64,000 nt of DNA, taken from NCBI GenBank assembly GCA_004293905.1, contig RDZE01000039.1:1-64000 (forward strand), read 5' to 3'. Under the pieces are notes generated by a model. The model did no database searches, was not told the origin of the DNA, and worked only from the letters and a program-made list of their open reading frames with translations. The position numbers and the translations under genes were made by a program. Below are positions 17,081 through 26,376 of the stretch, one piece after another. Each line of letters begins with the position of its first letter. Position 1 is the stretch's first letter. The stretch is from Cytophagales bacterium. Its GTDB lineage: Bacteria; Bacteroidota; Bacteroidia; Cytophagales; Microscillaceae.

Positions 17081-17569
17081 TTAAGGAGTTAGGGTATTTT
17101 CGTAGAGTGTTTCTTGCAGTATATTCACTAAATTATCGGCGGCTTCTTTCACTGAAAGGCTCATTTGTATTTCTAAACGGGTGTCTTCTATGGCTATTAG
17201 GTATACTTCTATGTTTTTGGGATACTCTTCTTGCAGTATTTTTTTGGCATAAGACAATGCCTGACTCCATTTTAGACTGTGTAGAAATACTAAGGGGTCG
17301 TCTTCTATGTATCCTTCTATTTCGTTGGCAGGTACTTTGAAAAGCGTTCCTATGGGTTCGCCTGAGTGAATTACGGCATCTATGATGATGATGCGCTGAT
17401 GCCCTTTGAGTTGGAAAAGCACCTCAAAGGCAGATGTTCCCATATCGAGTAGGGTGATATGCTCGGAAGCGATGCCTTTCTCTTTTAATTGTGTTATGAC
17501 ATACACCCCTACGGCATCATCACTTCTGACAGGATTACCAAATCCCATCACTACGGTTTTGTCAGTCAT
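17081..17569 (-). CDS. hupD: hydrogenase maturation protease (HupD/HyaD family)
   Basis: A 162-residue endopeptidase of the HybD/HupD type. Motifs are MGFGNPVRSDDAVG at the N-terminus (the GxGN...DDG-like nickel-sensing loop, here DDAVG), LDMGTSAFEVL with a conserved Asp, and IIIDAVIHSGEPIGT. The enzyme cuts the C-terminal tail of the large subunit after the conserved His once nickel is in place. The target HupL is encoded 89 bp upstream. Confidence 0.92.
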   Translation of the reverse strand: MTDKTVVMGFGNPVRSDDAVGVYVITQLKEKGIASEHITLLDMGTSAFEVLFQLKGHQRIIIIDAVIHSGEPIGTLFKVPANEIEGYIEDDPLVFLHSLKWSQALSYAKKILQEEYPKNIEVYLIAIEDTRLEIQMSLSVKEAADNLVNILQETLYENTLTP

Positions 17570-17658
17570 TTTTTCGATTAGTTAGTGTGTTATTTAAGAG
17601 AATAAAGAGGCGTTTGCATCTCTTATCAAACAATACAAACGCTCTTATGGGTAAGGTA

Positions 17659-19251
17659 CTATAATTTGAATTGGGCTAATTGTTTGCCTGATTTCTCATC
17701 GTGAGCGTGCACAGTACATACCAAACAAGAATCAAATGAGCGTGCCACCATACCTACTTCTACGGGGTCGTGTGGGTCTTCTATTTCTGTGCCTGTGAGT
17801 GCGGCTTCGATGGGTCCGGGGTTGTTGCCTTCGTCATTGGGTCCTACGTTCCAAGTAGTAGGGGCAATCACTTGGTAGTTTTTAATCACACCACCTTCTA
17901 TTTCTATCCAATGCGCCAATGCGCCACGCGCGGCTTCGGTAGCTCCAAATCCTTTTCCGTCTATTTCTTGTGGTTTGATGTAGAACTCTGCATCTAAGTC
18001 TATTTCAGTAAGCCATTGATTGATGAGCTCGTACAAACGTGGGGCTTCGTGTACGCGCGCAAGTGTGCGGGTGAACACACTGGGTCCCATTTTTTGCATA
18101 ATATCTCCGAATAGTGGGTCTTGAATTTGGTGCGCTTTATTGGCAGGGTTCGAGTTCATGATTACTCTTGAAAGAGGACCTGCTTCGGCAGCGAAGCCCA
18201 TGTATCGGGGTGCTTTTGCCCAGCTATATTTGCCATCAAATTGGGTATTGACCAAGTTTTGCGATTCTAAAGGAGTGGGCAGGGGTTCGTTCCAAGGGTG
18301 TGCAGCGGCTACATCTTCGTACCAAGAGTGTTTTACGTGCTCTAATACTTGTTGGTGGTCAAAAACGTGGTAGTTTTTGCCGTCAAAGAATCCACTGGAA
18401 GAGATAAGGGCGTTGTTTCTGCCTTCTATGGTGGGTTTATTATAGTGGTCTTTGTGTAGGTACGTACCATAGGCTAAGAATTTGCCCACACCTTGCCCAA
18501 ATTTATCCAATCCGAACTCTAAGGAAGCTCTAATAAACAAGCCTAAGTCGCTATTGCGTTGCGATTCGTTTTCTTCTACCCATGCCATGAGGTCGTCCCA
18601 AGATTTGATTTGTAAGTATCGTTCTACGGAGCAACCCAGCCAAGTAGTTTCGAGCCAGTCGTGTCTGAATTGGTTCATGATGGCGTGTGCGCGGGTGATG
18701 TCTTTGAGTGTAGGGGCACACATTACACCGCCGGGCACCATATAACTGGAGTGAGGCCATTGCCCCCCAAAAAGGGCATAGACTTCTACGGGTCTGCCGC
18801 TGGCAACTACGCCCGATTGGAAGGAAGTACCTACATAGGCAGAAAAACGTTTGGCTACTTCTTGGTATAGCGGTTTGTTTGCAAATTTTTTATTTGCCAA
18901 ATCAGTTGCAAAAATAGCATAAAACCAACGTGGTATACTTTGTATGGTTTCGGTTGCCTGACCGATGGCTCTGAGTAAGAGGGCATTGGGTGTAAGTGTA
19001 GTTTTCCAAGCGGTATCTAAGGCAGAGGACGCACAATACAAGTGAGAACCTCCGCAAATACCACAAATACGAGGCGTAACAATAAGCCCTGATTGAGGGT
19101 CTTTGCCTGCCATGATGCGCTCGAAACCACGAAACATGGCGGCTTGAGTATGGGCACGCGTTACTACACCATTTTCCATATATACTTTCACATCTAAGTC
19201 GCCTTCTACGCGCCCTACAGGTGATATATTGAGTTCTTTGACATTTGCCAT
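17659..19251 (-). CDS. hupL: [NiFe]-hydrogenase large subunit, group 2a uptake type
   Basis: The catalytic subunit (530 residues) holds the Ni-Fe centre. The L1 motif RICGICGGSH is at residues 61-70, and the L2 motif DSCLVCTVH is near the C-terminus, followed by a 15-residue tail starting AHDEKSGK that the protease removes. The GGSH after L1 and the C-terminal sequence match the cyanobacterial HupL / group 2a class of H2-oxidising enzymes rather than membrane-bound group 1. It lies 19 bp after the small subunit gene. Confidence 0.96.
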   Translation of the reverse strand: MANVKELNISPVGRVEGDLDVKVYMENGVVTRAHTQAAMFRGFERIMAGKDPQSGLIVTPRICGICGGSHLYCASSALDTAWKTTLTPNALLLRAIGQATETIQSIPRWFYAIFATDLANKKFANKPLYQEVAKRFSAYVGTSFQSGVVASGRPVEVYALFGGQWPHSSYMVPGGVMCAPTLKDITRAHAIMNQFRHDWLETTWLGCSVERYLQIKSWDDLMAWVEENESQRNSDLGLFIRASLEFGLDKFGQGVGKFLAYGTYLHKDHYNKPTIEGRNNALISSSGFFDGKNYHVFDHQQVLEHVKHSWYEDVAAAHPWNEPLPTPLESQNLVNTQFDGKYSWAKAPRYMGFAAEAGPLSRVIMNSNPANKAHQIQDPLFGDIMQKMGPSVFTRTLARVHEAPRLYELINQWLTEIDLDAEFYIKPQEIDGKGFGATEAARGALAHWIEIEGGVIKNYQVIAPTTWNVGPNDEGNNPGPIEAALTGTEIEDPHDPVEVGMVARSFDSCLVCTVHAHDEKSGKQLAQFKL

Positions 19252-19270
19252 ATTTTGATGAGTTAGAGTT

Positions 19271-20230
19271 TTATTTAGAGGTTTGTTTTAATAATTTATT
19301 CACAGGAAGTATTTTTTCCCAACCTGCGCGAATGTAGTACTTCAATCTGCCTTCGCCTGCGGGTACATCGCGTGGGAATAGCCCTGCATATTTGAGGGTT
19401 TTTAGTACACTTCCTTTTACTAAATCGTGGTGTGGGAAACCCGGTTCGGTACAACCTAAACAAGGGTGGTTTGCACGTGTTTTACTTGATTGGCGATTCC
19501 AAAGAATACGATTACAACTTGCCCTTGTCATAGGACCTCTACAGCCTACTTCGTAGAACAAACAGCCACCTCTTTTGCCAAAATGCCCATCTATTTTCTG
19601 TGCAAAATTATTCACATTGGGACAACCCGTTTGCACAAAATCGGTAAAGAAGGTTTTAGGGCGGTGGTATTCGTCAAGGAGTACGTCTTTGATACGCCCT
19701 ACCGAAATGGCAACTAAAATTTGGGTTATCCAATCGGGGTGTGCAGGGCAACCGGGGATATTGATAACGGGCAATCCTCCTTTTGAACGGTAATTAGCCC
19801 CTAAGAAGCCTCCTATTTTTTGTTTATGAAATTGTACGCCTGTAGATTCGCTTGGGTTGGGTGGTACTGCGGGAATGCCTCCCCAAGTAGCACAGTCGCC
19901 TATAGCTACTACATAGCCTGCTACGGCGGCTAATTCTTTGACCCAATCTTTCATGGGGCGGTCGCAGAAGTAGTTCATAGTACCTGTGTTTTTGGGTCCT
20001 TGCACTATGGAGCCTTCATATACTAAGATGTCTAATTGTTGTTTCCCTTGAATAAGGTCATCGAGGAGTTGTGTTACTTGTTCGCCTATTTCTAAGCCTA
20101 TAGAGGGGTGCCAAAGGATATTTACACCATAATCGGTAACTAACTCGATTACGGTAGGTTCCTCAGCATTTAGGAAAGACATTGTATTACCACTACAAGC
20201 TCCTCCCTGTAACCAAAGTACGTTTGCCAT
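19271..20230 (-). CDS. hupS: [NiFe]-hydrogenase small subunit, group 2a uptake type
   Basis: The electron-transfer subunit (319 residues) carries the FeS-cluster cysteines: LQGGACSGNTMSF, GDCATWGGIPA, NIPGCPAHPDW, TGCPNVNN, CLFYEVGCRGP, then CNRILWN and CLGCTEPGFP. It begins directly with MANVLWLQGGACSG and has no twin-arginine signal peptide, so the enzyme is cytoplasmic, as known for group 2a. It is the first gene of a long same-strand series that runs down to 7016, so the operon promoter should lie in 20231-20680. Confidence 0.96.
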   Translation of the reverse strand: MANVLWLQGGACSGNTMSFLNAEEPTVIELVTDYGVNILWHPSIGLEIGEQVTQLLDDLIQGKQQLDILVYEGSIVQGPKNTGTMNYFCDRPMKDWVKELAAVAGYVVAIGDCATWGGIPAVPPNPSESTGVQFHKQKIGGFLGANYRSKGGLPVINIPGCPAHPDWITQILVAISVGRIKDVLLDEYHRPKTFFTDFVQTGCPNVNNFAQKIDGHFGKRGGCLFYEVGCRGPMTRASCNRILWNRQSSKTRANHPCLGCTEPGFPHHDLVKGSVLKTLKYAGLFPRDVPAGEGRLKYYIRAGWEKILPVNKLLKQTSK

Positions 20231-20680
20231 AAGTTATTATTTTTGATAGTTAAGTAATACAAATAAGTATAGATGTGCTACAATTATTTGTTCGTAGGCA
20301 AATATTACATTTATTTTTTTAAAAAACAATGAAATAATATGATTATTTTTAGTTCTAAGGTCTATTTATATTTATTCTAACTAAAAAAAGATGATGATGA
20401 GGCTTTTATACCGTTTTGCTTTGCATTCGCCAAATAGTTTTTCGAAACTAAAATGAGTATAAGGATTGAGGCATTTTGCTATTGTGGTATTGATTTATTT
20501 TGGTAAACAAAGTTACACTTTTTTGGGTGAAAAGTTACTCTTTTTCGTACTAATAAAAAAACACTGAAAAAATTTCATTTTTCAAATACTTTGTTTATGT
20601 TTGTAGGGTGGTGTAGTATAATATTGGTAGTAATTTTATGAATAAACTAAAAATAGCTTTTTCTGAAAAAAAATATCGTT
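20231..20680 (-). promoter_or_regulatory. upstream region of the hydrogenase operon
   Basis: 450 bp without a gene, AT-rich. On the minus strand, TAACTTTG (complement of 20508-20515) fits the Bacteroidota -7 box TAnnTTTG, but no good -33 TTTG is seen at the right spacing. It lies about 280 bp before hupS, so a long leader would be implied. This is a weak candidate only, and no operator repeat stands out. Confidence 0.3.
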
Positions 20681-21100
20681 ATGAAGCAAAATTATCCAAA
20701 TGCGTTGATACAAGTAAATAAAATTATCCTATTTTTAAATTCCATCATTATCTATGAGTCTTCTAATATTCTCATAATGGAAACATCAAACTCTTGGGAA
20801 TTCCATGTAAAGCATCATCTTTGGGAGTTTTTATTTCTAAGAATGATTATCAACTCTATTGTGATTACTGTTTTGAGTTTGTTCACTTTTCTCATCAATC
20901 ATCTTATTATCGAAATGTTTGAAATAGAAGTGAAAAAAACAATTAGGTACGCATTTGTATTTCCTTTTTTGCTGATGCAAGCATTATCAATCTTATTTTT
21001 AATAATTTCGGTGTCTTTTCCTCGCTCATTATTCTATTTTATTGATAATTTTATTCAACATGTCTCCTCAATATTCAAACCACTCTTTTATTTCTACTAA
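20681..21100 (+). CDS. small hypothetical membrane protein
   Basis: A 139-residue protein, very rich in Ile, Phe and Leu, with about three membrane segments (near residues 10-30, 60-85 and 95-120). Codon content is even more AT-rich than the neighbours. No family recognised. It is alone between the hydrogenase promoter region and an RHS fragment, so it could be accessory DNA or an immunity-type membrane protein. This is a guess. Confidence 0.5.
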   Translation: MKQNYPNALIQVNKIILFLNSIIIYESSNILIMETSNSWEFHVKHHLWEFLFLRMIINSIVITVLSLFTFLINHLIIEMFEIEVKKTIRYAFVFPFLLMQALSILFLIISVSFPRSLFYFIDNFIQHVSSIFKPLFYFY

Positions 21101-21127
21101 TAAAAAAACAAAGAAACCCAACAACGC

Positions 21128-21262
21128 ATGAAAAATAATGTAACCCTACACCCCCATCCATACAACAGCAAAGAAAAACAAGAAGATTTTGAGTTGGGTT
21201 GGTTAGATGATGGCGCAAGAATGTACAGCCCAGACGTACCAAGATGGTGGGTAGTTTGCTAA
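21128..21262 (+). pseudogene. RHS/YD-repeat core fragment
   Basis: A 44-codon frame contains NSKEKQEDFELGWLDDGARM, then YSPDVPRWW. This matches the conserved end of the RHS-repeat-associated core (YDYGARMYDPxxGRW). The long repeat region before it and the variable toxin tip after it are missing, and the frame stops at once. It marks a lost polymorphic-toxin gene. The dispersed repeat copy 2 overlaps its end. Confidence 0.7.
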
Positions 21263-21303
21263 TTTTACACCTTATTCAATGGTACTAATTTGGGGGAGCA
21301 GTA
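21259..21303 (+). repeat. dispersed ~45-bp repeat, copy 2
   Basis: Begins CTAATTTTACACCTTATTCA and runs through GGTACTAATTTGGGGGAGCA. It is nearly identical to the minus-strand copy at 6716-6760 and the + strand copy at 48719-48763. It overlaps the end of the RHS fragment. Confidence 0.75.
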
Positions 21304-21396
21304 TAAACCTCAAGATTAGTAGGTTTTATTACTTAAAAAAGGCTTTTATCTTCCTTTTAGCAACAAAGATAATCATCAATAACCCAAAAATATAAT

Positions 21397-21885
21397 TTGA
21401 AATCAATAACACTATTTATAATGATATTACTTGTTTGCTTCATTTGTAGGGGACAAGAAAAATTAACACTGACTTACGTTGGAAGTCAATATAAAGAAAC
21501 CAAGAACAAGAGTTTCATAAACAGAGAGTTTACATTTTTAGATGTGAGCAATGATACACTATACATTAATTTAAGAATGGCATTTGATGTAAAAAATCCT
21601 CAACTTATGAATCCAAATATTTATTATAATGCTCATTTGAAAAAATCAGAAATCTATACCATTACATTGAGGAAGATATGTATAAAAGATATTCCTGAAA
21701 CACTCAATAGTTACTATATAACAAATACCATTCCTGATGAAAAAGATTGCTCAAGGTTTATTGAGATAGAGAATAATACGAAGTATAATTATACTGGTAA
21801 CTATGGAAAATATGTAGATATTGATGGTGTATTATATGAAGTTGATGGAGTAACTCCATGTAATGGATGTTTTTTTCAGCATTGA
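21397..21885 (+). CDS. small secreted protein of unknown function
   Basis: About 154-162 residues. A hydrophobic N-terminus (FIMILLVCFICRG) looks like a signal peptide and is followed by a beta-rich, polar domain with two nearby cysteines at the C-terminus (TPCNGCFFQH). The frame opens with TTG at 21397; an ATG at 21421 gives a shorter but still plausible signal. Lies just past the RHS remnant and repeat copy 2, so it may have been part of a toxin/immunity patch. No family recognised. Confidence 0.55.
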   Translation: MKSITLFIMILLVCFICRGQEKLTLTYVGSQYKETKNKSFINREFTFLDVSNDTLYINLRMAFDVKNPQLMNPNIYYNAHLKKSEIYTITLRKICIKDIPETLNSYYITNTIPDEKDCSRFIEIENNTKYNYTGNYGKYVDIDGVLYEVDGVTPCNGCFFQH

Positions 21886-21934
21886 GTATGTTTTACTTTC
21901 CTCTATTTTTAAACATTTTTGATGGAATTTGATG

Positions 21935-22162
21935 TTATAAATTTATTTCAAAATAAAATTCATACCTACGCAAATGAATATACAACTCCAAAATATTCAT
22001 ACCCGAAGGACGAAATGCTCGCTCGGTAATAGGGTTTCTGGCTATCATGCTATCAAAATACACACACAGAAAATCTAAAAAATCGAGTTCCAATGCCTTG
22101 CAACGCCAATACCTATACAAAGCAACATCAAGACTATAAGCATAAGGTTTGGAAACACTCAT
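21935..22162 (-). CDS. possible small hypothetical protein
   Basis: A 75-residue frame (MSVSKPYAYSLDVALYRYW..., ending HLRRYEFYFEINL) lies in an otherwise empty gap on the minus strand. It is open further upstream but that part is poor in coding character. No motif recognised. It could be a fragment of a longer lost gene. Confidence 0.3.
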   Translation of the reverse strand: MSVSKPYAYSLDVALYRYWRCKALELDFLDFLCVYFDSMIARNPITERAFRPSGMNILELYIHLRRYEFYFEINL

Positions 22163-22334
22163 AAAACATGCAAATTGATTCGAACAAAAATACAACAAAT
22201 AAACAACATTTAAAAAAAATATGTTTAACTTTGATTTTATCGAATAAAAACTAAAATATTTTGCTTGTATTTTGGAAAAGTACAATCCAGCATTTTAAAT
22301 TTTAACAAGTGTTTTATAAAACCCAAACAAAAAA

Positions 22335-24565
22335 ATGTTCCAAGATTTTAACTTCAAACAACTCGACTCCCCTGACTTCAAAGAAGACTCCGTAAGAGAA
22401 GTATTGATTTTGCCTATCTTACAAAGATTGGGTTATAAACAAGCGCAAATCGTAAGAAGCAAGACCTTACAACACCCTTTTTTAAAAATTGGCTCAAAAA
22501 AAAGAGCCGTAAATCTTGTGCCCGATTATCTGCTCAAAATTGAAGAAAACTATGCTTGGGTATTAGATGCAAAAGCCCCTAACGAAAACATAACACAAGG
22601 CGAAAATGTAGAACAAATCTACAGCTATGCCATTCACCCAGAAATCAGAACTAAATTTTTTGCCCTTTGCAATGGTAGAGAGTTTATTCTTTTTAGGCAA
22701 GACGAAGAAAAACCTGTTTTATACTTCCTTTTAAAAGACATAGAAAACTATTGGGAACAAATAGAACGCTATCTTTCGCCCGAAGCCTTCCAAAGTGGAA
22801 AAACATTTGAATACACCACCTACACACCCCAAAAAAAAGCCCATTTTGACTACCTCGCAAGACCCCTTTTGGAGGAAATACCTGTAAAAAAGCAAGGTGT
22901 AAAAAGACACTTTGGCGTACACGGCTACTTTACCAAACAATCTTGGAACATTGTGCAAGAGTATATCCGTAATTTTTCACAAGCAGGCGATGTAGTCCTT
23001 GACCCTTTTGGCGGCTCAGGTGTTACGGCTATCGAGGCTCTCATGACGGATAGAAAAGCCATACACATAGACCTTAACCCTATGAGTACGTTTATGGTAG
23101 ATGCGTTGATTACTCCTATAAAAATTTCTGAATTGACGAATAGTTTTGAAAAAATCAAAAAAGACTATGAAAATTCAAAGGTAGCTCAATTTGATACACT
23201 CACTAAAAAAGAACAACAAGAATTACTCAAAAAATATCCTTATCCCACTCGTATAACTTTACCTAAAGGTTCTGATGTAAAAAGTATTGAACAACTTTTT
23301 TCAGACAAACAATTAGCACAATTGGCTTATCTAAAACATCTGATTTTACAATTAAAAAATAAAAATATTCAGAAATCTTTATTATTGGCTTTTTCAAGTA
23401 CTGTTACCAAAATAAATTTGACTTACCATAATTCAAGTTCTCGTGGTGAAAATGCTGGTGATAGTGCGGCATTTAGATATTACAGATATAGAATTGCTAG
23501 TGAAAAAGTAGATTTAGACCTAATGAACACATTTGAAACAAAGTTCAAGAAAGTAGTCAATGCCAAACAAGAAATGGAGCTAAAAATCAATGCACAAACC
23601 ATACAAAACGCACAAATTTTGAAAGGAACGGCTACAGATTTAAGTTTTTTGAAAAAAGAAAGTGTAGATTATATCTATACTGACCCGCCTTATGGGAAGA
23701 AAATACCTTATTTAGACCTTTCTACCATGTGGAATGGTTGGTTAGATTTGGAAGTAACAGAAAAAGACTATGCATTAGAGGCTATAGAGGGAGGCAAAAA
23801 CGAAAAAAGCAAAGATGAGTACAACGAACTAATGAAGAAGTCGATAGAAGAAATGTATCGTGTTCTGAAATTTGATAGATGGATGTCGTTTGTATTTGCA
23901 CACAAAGACCCTGAATTTTGGCACTGATAGTAGAAACTGCCGAAAAATGCGGTTTTGAATATGCGGGTGCAGTTTCTCAAAAAAATGGGCAAACCAGTTT
24001 CAAAAAACGGCAAAACCCCTTTACAGTACTCTCAGGTCAGTTAATCATCAACTTTAGGAAAGTACGCAAGCCAAAAGCCATTATGAAAGCCAACTTAGGT
24101 ATGGAAATCAGCGAAATTTTTATGCAAACGGTAGAAGGCATCATAGCTAAAAACAATGGCGCAACACTCGAACAAATCAATGATGAATTGATTATCAAGG
24201 GTTTAGAATTAGGCTTTTTAGATTTATTGAAAAAAGAATATTCCGACCTTACGCCTTTTTTGTTAGATACTTTTGACTATGACGATAAAACAGAACTTTT
24301 CACCATTAAGAAAAATAAAAAATTCAAAACGCACATAGATTTGAATTTGCGTGTGCGTTATTATTTAATTTCCTATCTTCGCCGAATGGATTTAGAGAAG
24401 AAACAGCCCACTTTCGATGAAATCATACTACATATTATACCCTTGCTCAAAAACGGCATCACTCCCGAAAATCAAACTGTTTTGAATGTACTTAGCCAAA
24501 TAGCCGAACGCGTAGGAAAAGACCAATGGAAACTCAAAAAAGAAGGACAGCAGGGGTTGTTTTAG
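22335..24565 (+). pseudogene. nuclease-methyltransferase fusion (restriction-modification), frameshifted
   Basis: Two frames together encode one protein of about 743 residues. Residues 1-150 look like the nuclease domain at the N-terminus of type I HsdR (VPDYLLKIEENYAWVLDAKAP, a PD...DxK pattern). A DNA methyltransferase follows, with motif I VLDPFGGSGVTAIEAL (near 220) and motif IV YTDPPYGKKIPY (near 450). At about 23920 the first frame reads EFWH-stop. Inserting one C (GGCACTG to GGCACCTG) restores EFWHLIVETAEKCGF, which carries on to 24565. It resembles a one-piece type IIG-like restriction-modification enzyme. The one-base loss may be a sequence error or a real inactivation. Confidence 0.75.
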
Positions 24566-24674
24566 GGGTTAGCCTTCACTTCCTACAAACGACCTAAAGA
24601 CTCATAAATAAATAAGGTATCTTTCTGCATCATTTGTATCTTTTTAGGGGTTATTGTGGGTATTTGAGGAGCTA

Positions 24675-25616
24675 CTATACCCTTTGAAAAAGGCGTATTT
24701 CGTCCCAAAGATTTAGTGCTAAGAGTTTTTCTAAGAGTATTTTTCCCCCTTCTACCATCACTGACTGTATGCCCAAAGTGGCTAAATCTGCAAAAGTTTG
24801 GGGCAAAAAATCATCATTGTCTATTTTTCTATACAAGGGTTGGTTAGGTTCTTGGGTAGCCCTGATGGTATTGTAAATAATCGTTTTTTGGTGTTTTGTA
24901 TCCAATATATGATAATTTTGGTGCATTAGTTGGCATTTTCTATCTATGACTACTCGCGTTGGGTTTCGCCCTTTTGCCTCTCTTACATTCAGTTGGGGGT
25001 TATCAGCAATTACGGTTTTGCTGCCTACCATAATCGCATCTTCTTCCGTGCGCCATTGGTGTACCAAAGCGCGTGCAATCGGTTGGGTTATCCAATAGGG
25101 GTGCGCTTCGGGGTCAGGAGCTATGAATCCATCTTTCGACACTGCCCATTTGAGAATAATATAGGGTCTTTTTTGGGTAATATAGGTAAAAAAACGCCTA
25201 TTAAGCCACAATCCTCTCTCTTTTTCTACCTCTGTTATTACTTCTATGCCTGCATTTCTGAGTTTTTCTATGCCTTTTCCTGCCACTAAGGGGTTCGGGT
25301 CTTGGTTAGCAATAATGACACGGCGGGGCTTTCGTAGCACAAGTTGGTCAGCACAGGGGGGCGTTTTTCCGAAGTGCGCACAAGGCTCAAGATTTACATA
25401 AATATCGGCTTGGCTGAGGTCTTCCTCAGAGGGTAATTGACGAAGGGCATTGATTTCAGCGTGTGCTTCGCCATATTTTTCGTGCCAGCCTTCGGCTATT
25501 ATTTTATTTTCTCTTACAATCACACAACCTACTAAGGGGTTAGGACTCACAGCCCCAACCCCTAAGGAAGCCAATTGCAAGGCTCTTTGCATAAAAAGTG
25601 CTTCTTCGGCTACCAA
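24675..25616 (-). CDS. ribD: riboflavin biosynthesis deaminase/reductase RibD (3' end frameshifted)
   Basis: RibD carries out the deamination and reduction steps after GTP cyclohydrolase II in riboflavin synthesis. The N-terminal deaminase has HAEINAL and PCAHFGKTPPCADQL, the zinc site; the C-terminal reductase has KWAVSKDGFIA and VEGGKILL. The visible frame ends LFQRV after 313 residues, slightly short. Adding one T to the T5 run near 24690 gives LFSKGIVAPQIPTITP and a normal-looking tail ending at 24583. So the complete gene would be 24583-25616. It starts 3 bp after the lipoprotein gene upstream and is probably co-transcribed with it. Confidence 0.92.
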   Translation of the reverse strand: MVAEEALFMQRALQLASLGVGAVSPNPLVGCVIVRENKIIAEGWHEKYGEAHAEINALRQLPSEEDLSQADIYVNLEPCAHFGKTPPCADQLVLRKPRRVIIANQDPNPLVAGKGIEKLRNAGIEVITEVEKERGLWLNRRFFTYITQKRPYIILKWAVSKDGFIAPDPEAHPYWITQPIARALVHQWRTEEDAIMVGSKTVIADNPQLNVREAKGRNPTRVVIDRKCQLMHQNYHILDTKHQKTIIYNTIRATQEPNQPLYRKIDNDDFLPQTFADLATLGIQSVMVEGGKILLEKLLALNLWDEIRLFQRV

Positions 25617-25619
25617 TTT

Positions 25620-26180
25620 TTATTGTCCTAAGATATTAAATTTCAATACTTTAGTGCCTTTTTTCCATTCTCCTGCAAAACTTTCAGAGGCATTGCTTAC
25701 TCCGCTGAAAAACTCAGGGTCTTTGCCTGCCGTAGTAAGGTCAATGATGAGCGTACCTTTGGCAGTGCGCGTAATCATACCCGTAAATTTGATAGGTATT
25801 TTGGTAGTTTCGTAGTAGTAGTAGCCATCTACATCGCCTTCGGTAAGGTTACCATCTTTGTCGCGAGGGGCATTGAGTTGCATTCTGATTTTGAATTTGT
25901 CTATTTTACCCAAAAAATTGTGTTTAGGCATTTGGGTTTCTTTTTTCTCATCTTTTTTGGTAGTTTCTTCGCTTTCTTCTTCTTCGGCTTCTACTTTTTT
26001 CTTTTGGTTCTTTTTAGTATCTTTTTCTTCGGTTTCTTCAGTATTTTCCTCTTCCGATTGTTTATTTTCTTCAGATTGGGTTTCTTTGTTTTCTTCTTTT
26101 TTATTTTCATCTTGTTTATCGCAAGCGACAAATACACCAAGAGAAATAAGGAATAGGGTGATTGAGAGTATTTTTTTCAT
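25620..26180 (-). CDS. lipoprotein with a highly charged linker
   Basis: A 186-residue lipoprotein: signal peptide ILSITLFLISLGVFV with lipobox VACD (acylated Cys at residue 20), then about 65 residues almost entirely of Glu, Lys, Asn, Thr and Gln, a disordered linker, and a C-terminal beta-rich domain (from about 95; NFLGKIDKFKIRMQL, DVDGYYYYETTKIPIKF). It probably sits in the outer membrane or periplasm. Such YYYY-x-I-x-(F/L)-x-G domains are seen in Bacteroidota lipoproteins of unknown role. Confidence 0.8.
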   Translation of the reverse strand: MKKILSITLFLISLGVFVACDKQDENKKEENKETQSEENKQSEEENTEETEEKDTKKNQKKKVEAEEEESEETTKKDEKKETQMPKHNFLGKIDKFKIRMQLNAPRDKDGNLTEGDVDGYYYYETTKIPIKFTGMITRTAKGTLIIDLTTAGKDPEFFSGVSNASESFAGEWKKGTKVLKFNILGQ

Positions 26181-26376
26181 ATTTTTTTATTTTAGTATTT
26201 GTATTTAAAAGTAGGCAAAATTAGCAAGTTTTTTAATTTATCTTTGGCTTTATCATCTAAAAATTTAGAAAAGGGTTTTATTATTGCTATCTTGCAAAAA
26301 GCATGAACTTTATCTCTAAAAAAATAGTTACTATAAAATATATAATAGTAATACTATCAAAATCTTTTTTTCATCT

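Noticed and set aside
25858-26208. Long + strand frames of Phe/Ser-rich type
   Set aside because: Complement of the Glu/Lys-rich linker of the lipoprotein gene; classical shadow frames.
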